Positions 7,539 to 14,081 of a stretch of 20,844 nt of DNA are shown here, in pieces; within the stretch, counting starts at the first letter, position 1, and the number at the start of each line of letters is the position of its first letter. The translations under genes were made by a program, and so were the position numbers. The DNA lies in IMG/VR virus record IMGVR_UViG_3300010885_045053, positions 1 through 20,844 of that record, one strand, 5' to 3'. The notes beneath the pieces are model-generated. The model saw nothing but the letters and a program-made list of their open reading frames with translations. It was not told where the DNA came from and made no database searches. The stretch is from a virus.

Positions 7539-9203
7539 ATGTCAAAATTAAAAACTACCTTTGATTCTGCATCTCTTAAATCTAAATTTTCTGAATTACT
7601 TGAGAGCATAGACAGAAACAATACATCGAAATTGATTGTTGAAAGACACTACGGTAACATAGCTTCATTAGAAATTGCTGAAGGATCTGTTTCTGCTAAA
7701 GATGCTTATGCTGAATTAATCGGTAAAGGTGTTGAACAAAACAGAGCTAGACATATTGCTACCGCTTCAACTTTATCTGAAGCTAAAACTCAAATCGCAG
7801 ATTCTTACCTTTTAGGTAGAATAGCTATCCTTGAGTCAGCAATGAAAGAATTAAATTCTTATTCTTGGATGCCACAAATCAAAACTTTCATCACAGAAGG
7901 TCAAGCATTCATCAAAGCTAATCAAACTTATATTCTTATTGAATCTGTAATTAGAGACTTAGAATTAGATAGAAACAAAGCTTATTATACAAAAGCAATC
8001 AATTCTCTTAGAGAAGCTTCTAATGCTGAAAATCCTACATTTGCTGTAGTTGAAGGTTTAGAAACTGAAGTTTGGATTCCTATTGTTAAAAGACTTTATG
8101 AATATTGTTCATCTCAAAAAGGTGAAGTTAATGGACAAAATCCTAATTTTAAAGTTCAGAAAATATATTCACCAATCGAAGTTATTGATGAAAATACTTT
8201 TGCTTTTTACTCTTCAGGTAAATTCCTAGAAATTAAAGGAAATACAATATCTGAATCTGCTTTTGCTGGTAACAATGATTTTAATTCATTAGTTAAAATT
8301 ACAGAATCTGCTAAATTTGGTGATAATCAAATGAGAATGTACCCTAATCCTAATTCAGTATTAGATATTACATTTGGTGAAACTCCTAAAGTTACTCTTA
8401 ACGGACAAGTTGTTGAATCTACTTCACTTGCTACTCAATTAGTTACTTCTGGATTTGTTAGATTTAACGAACAAGATAAACTAGCTCTTATACAAAGAGC
8501 AGTTAGTGAAGGAGCTAAAGTTAAAGAATTAGATTTCGGTTACAAAGTAACTTCTTCAGTTTTTGAAGGTCTTTCAGTTTCTATATTCAATGTTGAAGAT
8601 AGAGTATTTGTACAAAAGATAAACAAAGGAATGAAAGAAAATTCTATCGTTGAAGCTTCTTCAGCTAATGAAGCAGTAGAAATGGTGAAAGATTTCATGA
8701 ACTATGACATAACTGAATCATTATCTCATTTAGTAGAAAATGAAAAGGCTGAAATTTCTAGAAAAAATGCTGAACTTGGAAAGGTTGAAAGTAGAATCAA
8801 ATTTATCATCGAGAAACTTGCTGATATAGATGCTGCAGAAAGAACTTTAGGTAAATCAGAATTTATCGATCAAGCAAAATCATTACTAGAATCTCAAATC
8901 AAAGAACAAAACGTAATTCTTGCTAAATTAAAAGGTGAAGTAGTTGAAGGTGTTGAAACTCCTTTCTTACCAAAAGCTGGAGAAACTGCAGTTGCAGGAA
9001 CAATGCCTTTACAATCAGTTGCTGATTTAATTCCAGGTAAAGAATTTACAGTTAAAAATGTTGCAGGTTACATATATCAAGGAGAAGCTGACGGATCATT
9101 TATGTTCAACCATAAAGATCTTGAAACTAATGCTCAACCTTTGCATATGACTGAGATAGAGGTGCTTGCCGCGATTAAAAACGGCGAAATCACTTGCTGC
9201 TAA
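7539..9203 (+). CDS. Large late protein of unknown function sharing a C-terminal domain with the 10783 gene
   Basis: 554 residues, function not recognised. Residues ~1-165 are helical (SKFSELLESI, SYLLGRIAILESAMKEL), ~165-400 are mixed with many strands, and ~400-470 form a probable coiled coil (ENEKAEISRKNAELGKVESR). Residues ~491-551 form a small domain, LQSVADLIPGKEF ... YIYQGEADGSFMFN ... TEIEVLAAIKNGEI. It matches residues ~41-105 of the product at 10783 (LKSVAELLPGKEY ... MIYQGVTNGVHIFN). The N-terminus MSKLKTTFDSASLKSKFSELLES is only loosely like the shared targeting motif. Codon use matches its neighbours. The position between internal-protein genes suggests a head or core component, which is inference. 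It may be a prohead core or another virion protein. Confidence 0.75.
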   Translation: MSKLKTTFDSASLKSKFSELLESIDRNNTSKLIVERHYGNIASLEIAEGSVSAKDAYAELIGKGVEQNRARHIATASTLSEAKTQIADSYLLGRIAILESAMKELNSYSWMPQIKTFITEGQAFIKANQTYILIESVIRDLELDRNKAYYTKAINSLREASNAENPTFAVVEGLETEVWIPIVKRLYEYCSSQKGEVNGQNPNFKVQKIYSPIEVIDENTFAFYSSGKFLEIKGNTISESAFAGNNDFNSLVKITESAKFGDNQMRMYPNPNSVLDITFGETPKVTLNGQVVESTSLATQLVTSGFVRFNEQDKLALIQRAVSEGAKVKELDFGYKVTSSVFEGLSVSIFNVEDRVFVQKINKGMKENSIVEASSANEAVEMVKDFMNYDITESLSHLVENEKAEISRKNAELGKVESRIKFIIEKLADIDAAERTLGKSEFIDQAKSLLESQIKEQNVILAKLKGEVVEGVETPFLPKAGETAVAGTMPLQSVADLIPGKEFTVKNVAGYIYQGEADGSFMFNHKDLETNAQPLHMTEIEVLAAIKNGEITCC

Positions 9204-9217
9204 AACAAATTTCAATA

Positions 9218-9439
9218 ATGAAACTATCCACATTCGATGAATGGTTAAATGAATCGAAATCAGAAGAATTTGTAAATGCTACACTAACATCTCCTTTTAA
9301 AACATCTAAAAAAGGAGATGTAGTTAAAGTAAATGCTTTACAATACACTAAAAGTGCAGATTCTGATAAAATAGAAATCATTTTGCCTAATGGAAAACCT
9401 GAACTAATTGATAAAAAGTTTTTAGTAGTTAAATTCTAA
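9218..9439 (+). CDS. Small putative capsid-internal protein with targeting motif, 73 aa
   Basis: The ATG at 9218 is chosen over an in-frame TTG at 9194. The TTG lies inside the previous gene, whereas 9218 follows an A-rich leader and gives MKLSTFDEWLNE, the shared N-terminal motif with a Trp in place of the usual Phe. A cut after LNE would leave a ~61-residue basic, probably beta-rich mini-protein (GDVVKVNAL, KIEIILPNG, KKFLVVKF) that resembles a small SH3-like barrel in strand pattern only. No function was recognised. It lies 14 bases after the 554-residue protein gene and 12 before the gp55-like gene. Confidence 0.7.
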   Translation: MKLSTFDEWLNESKSEEFVNATLTSPFKTSKKGDVVKVNALQYTKSADSDKIEIILPNGKPELIDKKFLVVKF

Positions 9440-9451
9440 AACCTCAAATCA

Positions 9452-9811
9452 ATGTCAATTTACGTAAAACCAAAAGAACTCTACGAGGAAATATGCATTT
9501 CCTTAAAACAAGAAAAATTAACCAAGAAGGCGGAAGAAATGCTTATCTTAATTGCCTATCGAGCTAATACAAGATTAACGTATGAAGATCCGATGGACAG
9601 AGAAGATTGCATAGCTTTTGCCCTTTTGGATTTGTTTAAATATTGGAAATCATTTAAACCAGAAAAAACAAAAAACGCATTCTCCTATTTTACTCAAATA
9701 GCAAAAAATGGATATGCAAAAGGATGGAATAAATTACATCCAGGAAAATACAAAGGAACTATTTCTCTAAGTGGAGGTAATGGTGATTCCGAAGGTATTT
9801 ATTCCGTTTAA
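9452..9811 (+). CDS. 55: Late-promoter sigma factor, gp55-like (short form)
   Basis: 119 residues. Residues ~7-100 fit the T4-type gp55 pattern: KELYEEICISLKQEKLTKKAEEMLILIAYR, then MDREDCIAFALLDLFKYWKSF, then KTKNAFSYFTQIAKNGYAKGWNK. In T4 the last part reads [21 protein letters not shown]. This is the sigma region 2-like module that binds the beta' coiled coil and reads the late -10 box. The protein is much shorter than T4 gp55 (185 residues), and its Gly/Ser-rich end shows no clear copy of the T4 clamp-binding tail (SLDFLYE). In T4 the gene lies near 46/47 in the middle region; here it sits among late head genes. Its likely targets are the RATATATAnnWAAA boxes in this window. Confidence 0.7.
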   Translation: MSIYVKPKELYEEICISLKQEKLTKKAEEMLILIAYRANTRLTYEDPMDREDCIAFALLDLFKYWKSFKPEKTKNAFSYFTQIAKNGYAKGWNKLHPGKYKGTISLSGGNGDSEGIYSV

Positions 9812-9824
9812 AATAATAGTTGCG

Positions 9825-10355
9825 ATGAATCGTCTTTTAAAATTTGCTGATTTTGTTAATGAATCAGTTAGCTTAGCTAAATTAAATCGAGTATATGCTA
9901 TGACACCAGAATGGTGGTCAGCTTGGAAGCTTGAAAATATTGAAAAGTACAATTTTGAACAGGATGCTTTCTCTAAAACCTTTAACGTATACGATCAAAA
10001 TAAGAAATTAATTTTTGTTTTTGATTATTCTAGAAGTAAAATATTTACTAACGAAAAACCTTCTACTTTTATTCTTAAAGACGAATTAACTCAAGATGAA
10101 ATGAATAAAGTTAAGGATAAAGCAGAACAAATACAAAATCCAGAAGCTTTAGATGCTCAAAAAGACTTAAAAAAGGAATTGGAACAAAATCCACCTGAGA
10201 AAAAAGAAGGCGAAAAGGAAGTTGAAGAAGCTGAAATGGTTGGCACCGGAACAATAAATCCTGTATCTGCTGCAGATCAAAATCTAAAAGTTAAAGGTTA
10301 TCGTAACAATCAAGATTCTGCATCAGGTGGAAGTTACCCAACATACATTGGATAA
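9825..10355 (+). CDS. Putative capsid-internal protein with targeting motif, 176 aa
   Basis: An in-frame GTG at 9771 would extend this gene into the gp55-like gene. The ATG at 9825 is preferred because it gives MNRLLKFADFVNE, the shared N-terminal motif, and lies 13 bases after the upstream stop. Residues ~20-75 hold a compact region (RVYAMTPEWWSAWKLENIEKY, FNVYDQNKKLIFVFDY), probably mixed alpha/beta with a WW pair. Residues ~85-145 are a highly charged Lys/Glu/Pro stretch, and the last 30 are Gly/Ser/Asn-rich. No enzyme family was recognised. Confidence 0.75.
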   Translation: MNRLLKFADFVNESVSLAKLNRVYAMTPEWWSAWKLENIEKYNFEQDAFSKTFNVYDQNKKLIFVFDYSRSKIFTNEKPSTFILKDELTQDEMNKVKDKAEQIQNPEALDAQKDLKKELEQNPPEKKEGEKEVEEAEMVGTGTINPVSAADQNLKVKGYRNNQDSASGGSYPTYIG

Positions 10356-10374
10356 ATATAAAAAAAACAATTAA

Positions 10375-10752
10375 ATGAAAAATTTACTTTCCTTTGACGA
10401 ATTTGTCAATGAACAATTAAATGAAAGTACGGTTAATGGAGATACATTTATAGAAGGATTAGCTAATATTATAGCAAATGAATTAGGTGTTACTGTTACT
10501 GGTACTGCTCATTCTTCAGGTAATGAAAAAAGCATAGACGGTATTCAATTGTATAATGTTTCTAGTGATTATAATATGTCAATTGATTACGATTTACTTT
10601 CTAAGAAATCTAAAAAATCACAAGATGAATTAGTTAAAATAATTGATAAAGCAATAAAAGGAGCTAAGAAAACCGTTGGCGATGCAAAAGTTAAACGTTG
10701 GAGTCCTAAACCTACTAGCACCGTATTTTCGGTATCTGCAAAATCTAGATAA
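10375..10752 (+). CDS. Putative capsid-internal protein with targeting motif, 125 aa
   Basis: The product starts MKNLLSFDEFVNE then QLNES; a cut after VNE or LNE would fit gp21-type specificity. The remainder is a small alpha/beta protein (TFIEGLANIIANELGVTVTG, SIDGIQLYNVSSDYNMSIDYDLL, KKSQDELVKIIDKAIKGAKK) with a basic Ser/Pro/Lys-rich tail. The mature form would be basic, as is common for proteins packaged with DNA. It has an A-rich leader and lies 19 bases after the previous gene. Function not recognised. Confidence 0.78.
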   Translation: MKNLLSFDEFVNEQLNESTVNGDTFIEGLANIIANELGVTVTGTAHSSGNEKSIDGIQLYNVSSDYNMSIDYDLLSKKSKKSQDELVKIIDKAIKGAKKTVGDAKVKRWSPKPTSTVFSVSAKSR

Positions 10753-10782
10753 TTAAAAAACAAAAAACAACAATAAATTAAA

Positions 10783-11139
10783 ATGAAAAAATTATTATCA
10801 TTTGACGAGTTCGTAAACGAACATTACAAGATTCAAGAAGCTACTGATGCTGATGGATTTAACCCTCAAAATACTACTGGAGAAGATCCAACTGGACCAG
10901 CTTTAAAATCTGTTGCTGAATTACTTCCAGGTAAAGAATACGTTTTTACTGTAGATGGAGCTGTTAATACCGATATGATATATCAAGGTGTTACTAATGG
11001 AGTTCACATCTTTAATGGCGAAGATAAAGCTAATGACATTCAATTTACCGATGTAGAAATTGCTGATGTTATCGCTAAAGGAGGTTTTATGCAAGTTTTA
11101 GAAGGTAATGCTACTGAAGCTGCTACTACTGAAGAGTAA
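10783..11139 (+). CDS. Putative capsid-internal protein: targeting motif plus domain shared with the 7539 gene, 118 aa
   Basis: The product starts MKKLLSFDEFVNE, almost the same as the product at 10375. A ~27-residue acidic linker follows, then a domain at ~41-105 (LKSVAELLPGKEY, MIYQGVTNGVHIFN, TDVEIADVIAKGGF) that matches the C-terminal domain of the 554-residue protein encoded at 7539-9203. The tail is Ala/Thr/Glu-rich. The gene looks like a modular join of targeting motif and a borrowed domain. Function not recognised. A co-packaged partner or competitor of the larger protein is one inference. Confidence 0.78.
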   Translation: MKKLLSFDEFVNEHYKIQEATDADGFNPQNTTGEDPTGPALKSVAELLPGKEYVFTVDGAVNTDMIYQGVTNGVHIFNGEDKANDIQFTDVEIADVIAKGGFMQVLEGNATEAATTEE

Positions 11140-11150
11140 TTAATTAAAAC

Positions 11151-11627
11151 ATGCATTCAATAAAAGGTAATAAACCTTCTAAAAAATCAGGGTTTATTCA
11201 AGGATATTTCCCTATTAATGAATGCAAGAAATATTCAGGAAGTGGTCCAATCATATACCGATCTTCCTGGGAAAAGAAATTCTGCTTATATTGTGAAAGA
11301 AATCCGGAGATACTTAGTTGGTCTTCGGAATCTTTCTCGATTCCTTATTTCCTCCCATTGGACAATAAATATCATAAATACTTCCCTGACTACATATTGA
11401 AGCTTTCTAGCGGTGAAATTATCATCGTTGAAATTAAACCAAAAGCTCAATTAATTAAGCCAACTTTACCTGTTAGAAAAACCGCTAAGGCACTAAACTC
11501 TTATAAATGCAGTTACGAAACTTGGATTACAAACCTAAGTAAACGTAATGCTGCTGAAGCTTACTCTAAAGCCAGAGGTTGGAAATTTATGTATGTGACG
11601 GAAGATTTTTTTGCCGGTAAATCATGA
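11151..11627 (+). CDS. 4: Head completion nuclease-fold protein gp4
   Basis: 158 residues, like T4 gp4 (also called 50/65), which is needed to finish filled heads before tail joining. The TnsA/PD-(D/E)xK-type layout is visible. YRSSWEKKF carries E41; WSSESFSIPY is the conserved beta strand; KYHKYFPDY carries D80; and GEIIIVEIKPKAQ carries E94 and K96. T4 gp4 has the same RYRSSWE ... IPY ... HRYF.D ... VEIKPK order. All putative catalytic residues are kept. The stop overlaps the next start by four bases (ATGA at 11624), so the two genes are likely coupled in translation. Confidence 0.88.
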   Translation: MHSIKGNKPSKKSGFIQGYFPINECKKYSGSGPIIYRSSWEKKFCLYCERNPEILSWSSESFSIPYFLPLDNKYHKYFPDYILKLSSGEIIIVEIKPKAQLIKPTLPVRKTAKALNSYKCSYETWITNLSKRNAAEAYSKARGWKFMYVTEDFFAGKS

Positions 11628-12367
11628 GCGTAGTTTTAGATTTTTTACAAGACATTATTAAGTTACTGACTCTTCAATCTAAAATGGGGTCAGAATCACC
11701 AAAGTCGGTTTTAGATTCTAAAGCGGCGTATCAATGGTTTCTTGATGAATCTAAAAACAAAAAGAGTACTCGAGTACAAGTAGATCGAGACCCTAATTTT
11801 ATACCAGGTAAGATTTATATCTTTAAATATGATGCTAAATGTAAAACTACATTAGATTATTGGGACAAACATCCTATAGTTTTATGTATAGGTATGATTC
11901 AAGGAGATAAAGGTAAAATGATGGTAGGTCTTAATATTAGTTGGTACCCTCCATCTGCTAGAAAATATATAGTTGAAAAAATTAGACAATTATATAAGAA
12001 TACTTATGACAAAAATGTAAAGGCTAAACCTCTTAATGCTAAAGACCAAGGACCAGTTTTATTAGATTTGTATCGATTGAAGGTGGCATTAGATCAGGTT
12101 GGATTATCTTTTGCACTAAGACAATATATTCCTACTAGAGTACTTTCACCAAAACTTTGTATATGTTATGAAGATTGGGATAAAGCAATTAAATTAGATC
12201 AGCCTAGAATTTTTCCAGAATTAGCAATAAATGCTCCAGGAACAAGTTTGAATAGCATTTATGAAGATTATAAAAAATACATCAGATATCAAAGAAGTCA
12301 CAGTTCCGAGATAAAGTTGGTTAGAGAAGACTCAAAGGCCAAAAATAAATTCAAATTTATAAAGTAA
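11624..12367 (+). CDS. Conserved phage protein of unknown role, coupled to gp4, 247 aa
   Basis: The ATG overlaps the stop of gp4. Residues ~50-110 carry a pattern I recall from many T4-like and giant phage genomes: FIPGKIYIFKYDAKCKTTLDYWDKHPIVLCIG, then MMVGLNISWYPPSARKYIVEKI, here listed in pieces of one continuous region. Residues ~140-185 continue with LYRLKVALDQVGLSFALRQY and SPKLCICYEDWDKAIKLD, followed by a Pro/Ala turn and a basic tail. The family is usually annotated as hypothetical or with weak virion roles. Because the neighbour is gp4 and T4 encodes gp2 (DNA end protector) beside gene 4, a role in head completion or DNA-end handling is a reasonable but unproven guess. No signal peptide or membrane segment is seen. 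Confidence 0.7.
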   Translation: MSVVLDFLQDIIKLLTLQSKMGSESPKSVLDSKAAYQWFLDESKNKKSTRVQVDRDPNFIPGKIYIFKYDAKCKTTLDYWDKHPIVLCIGMIQGDKGKMMVGLNISWYPPSARKYIVEKIRQLYKNTYDKNVKAKPLNAKDQGPVLLDLYRLKVALDQVGLSFALRQYIPTRVLSPKLCICYEDWDKAIKLDQPRIFPELAINAPGTSLNSIYEDYKKYIRYQRSHSSEIKLVREDSKAKNKFKFIK

Positions 12368-12380
12368 TTATTTCGACACG

Positions 12381-12395
12381 AATATATACTTAAAC
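12381..12395 (+). promoter_or_regulatory. Late-promoter-like box AATATATACTTAAA (weaker copy)
   Basis: The box lies in the 44-base gap before the portal gene, 31 bases upstream of its ATG. It matches the RATATATAnnWAAA motif with A instead of G at the first position. Confidence 0.55.
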
Positions 12396-12411
12396 CCATA
12401 ATAATAAACTT

Positions 12412-14025
12412 ATGCCAGGATTTGTAAATAGAGACGAAACTTCAAACGGTAAACCAACACCGGCTTCAAGGAATATAGTCAGCAAAGCACTTAAATCATT
12501 ATCATCATTTGGAATGATGTATGACGATATGGTGCTGAAAAACTCTAAAGCTATCGGTATCAACGAAGACCAATATGGTTGGAGACTTGATCCGAGAAAT
12601 GTTGCTGGTGGTGAATACGATGATTATGCTCTTTTTGCTAATTTATCGATGACGGATATTAATCTTCGTAAATCTATTTCCATTTTCGATAAATCATATC
12701 CTAAAAAGAGAGAAGACCTTAGAAAATTCGCTATTCAAGATGAGATCGAAGATATTCTTGATACTCTTTGTGATGAATGTGTAGTTTATGATGATAAAAA
12801 TTACTTTTGTATGCCATTATCTTTTGATGATGATACATTAGAACCTACAACGTTAGAAGCAGTTAAAATTGCTTTAGATACTAATTTTAAAAGAATCTAT
12901 CAATACTTTGGATTCAATAATGATATTGCCGCTTGGTCTTATTTTAGAAAATGGTTAGTTGATGGTTATCTTGCATTTGAGATAATCTACGACAAAGAAC
13001 AATCAAGAATCATTGGATTTAAAGAATTAGACCCAATCAATCTTGAACCAGGAATCGATAAAGAAGGTAAGAAAATTTGGAAACAATTTAAAGGTATGCC
13101 TAACAAAGAAAGAATAGTATATGACTCACAAGTTATTTACATCTCTTATGCTAACGTTAATACCGTAAATAGAGTTTCTTATGTTGAAAGACTTATTCGA
13201 TCTTTTAACTTACTTAGAATTATGGAACACTCAAGAGTTATTTGGGCTACCGTTAATGCTTCGTTTAAAACTAAATTTGTAATTCCAGTTGGTGGTAAAT
13301 CAAAAACTAGAGCAAAACAATCTCTTGGAGTTTTAATGCAAAACTATAGAGAGCAAATAGATTTTGACACTGAATCCGGTGAATTAAAAGTTAATGGTAA
13401 AGCAATGATGCCATTTAACAAAGAATATTGGTTGCCATCTGGTGATGCTGGTGAACCTACAATTGAGACTATTGGAAACGATGGTCCAGATCTTTCAGAT
13501 ACTGATGCTCTTAAATACTTCAGAGAGAAATTAATTAAAGTATCTAAAATTCCACTTTCTCGTTTTGATATGGAATCCCCACCTTCATGGGAAATGAATG
13601 CTGAGGGTATGACTAGGGATGAGATTAAATTTGGACGATTCGTTACTCGTTTACGTTCAGTTTTTCAAGAAATACTTACAAAACCTCTTTGGATTCAAAT
13701 GTGTTTAGACTTTCCGGAAATTAAGGAAGATGATGCATTTAAAGCTCAAATTGGTGTAAAATATAACACAATGAACATCTTTGAAGAGATGAAAGAAATT
13801 GAAATCTTACAGAAAAGATTAGATTTTGTAACTTCAATGAAAGATGGTCTTGTTGATACTGATGCAAACATGAATGAAGTAAAATACTTTGCTTCTGAAT
13901 TCTTAATACAAAGATTCTTAGGTTTATCTAATGACGATTTACGTCTTAACAAGAAACTAAAAGATATCGAAGATGTAGAAAGAAGAGAAGCTGCCAAAAA
14001 AGATGCAGAAGCAACAGGAATGTAA
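12412..14025 (+). CDS. 20: Portal vertex protein gp20
   Basis: 537 residues (T4 gp20 is ~524). It forms the dodecameric ring through which DNA is packaged and to which the neck binds. T4-type portal signatures are present: NDIAAWSYFRKWLVDGYLAFEIIYD and ELDPINLEPG in the first half. In the core, KEYWLPSGDAGEPTIETI, DLSDTDALKYFREKLIKVSKIPLSR and TRDEIKFGRFVTRLRSVF match T4-type EYWLP ... D.D....F..KL....K.P.SR ... .DE.KF..F...LR. The C-terminus is a charged helix. A late box and A-rich leader precede it. The portal-protease-scaffold-capsid order is the same as in T4 (20-21-22-23). Confidence 0.95.
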   Translation: MPGFVNRDETSNGKPTPASRNIVSKALKSLSSFGMMYDDMVLKNSKAIGINEDQYGWRLDPRNVAGGEYDDYALFANLSMTDINLRKSISIFDKSYPKKREDLRKFAIQDEIEDILDTLCDECVVYDDKNYFCMPLSFDDDTLEPTTLEAVKIALDTNFKRIYQYFGFNNDIAAWSYFRKWLVDGYLAFEIIYDKEQSRIIGFKELDPINLEPGIDKEGKKIWKQFKGMPNKERIVYDSQVIYISYANVNTVNRVSYVERLIRSFNLLRIMEHSRVIWATVNASFKTKFVIPVGGKSKTRAKQSLGVLMQNYREQIDFDTESGELKVNGKAMMPFNKEYWLPSGDAGEPTIETIGNDGPDLSDTDALKYFREKLIKVSKIPLSRFDMESPPSWEMNAEGMTRDEIKFGRFVTRLRSVFQEILTKPLWIQMCLDFPEIKEDDAFKAQIGVKYNTMNIFEEMKEIEILQKRLDFVTSMKDGLVDTDANMNEVKYFASEFLIQRFLGLSNDDLRLNKKLKDIEDVERREAAKKDAEATGM

Positions 14026-14054
14026 TCAAATTTCAATTGTTTCCAAACATCATT

Positions 14055-14068
14055 GATATATAACTAAA
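14055..14068 (+). promoter_or_regulatory. Late-promoter-like box GATATATAACTAAA
   Basis: A copy of the RATATATAnnWAAA motif lies 27 bases before the ATG of the protease-scaffold gene, in the 56-base gap after the portal gene. Confidence 0.65.
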
Positions 14069-14081
14069 AATAGAAGCCATA

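Noticed and set aside
9194-9217. TTG start giving an 81-residue protein
   Set aside because: It overlaps the upstream gene and hides the shared MKLSTFDEWLNE N-terminus that begins at the ATG at 9218.
9771-9824. GTG start extending the 9825 gene into the gp55-like gene
   Set aside because: The ATG at 9825 gives the shared N-terminal motif and follows the upstream stop cleanly.
10351-10366. GATAAATATAAAAAAA as a late promoter
   Set aside because: It does not match the RATATATAnnWAAA core; it is better explained by a stop codon plus an A-rich leader.
11218-11400. 60-codon frame inside gp4
   Set aside because: It overlaps the catalytic core of gp4 in another frame and has no leader or recognisable content.
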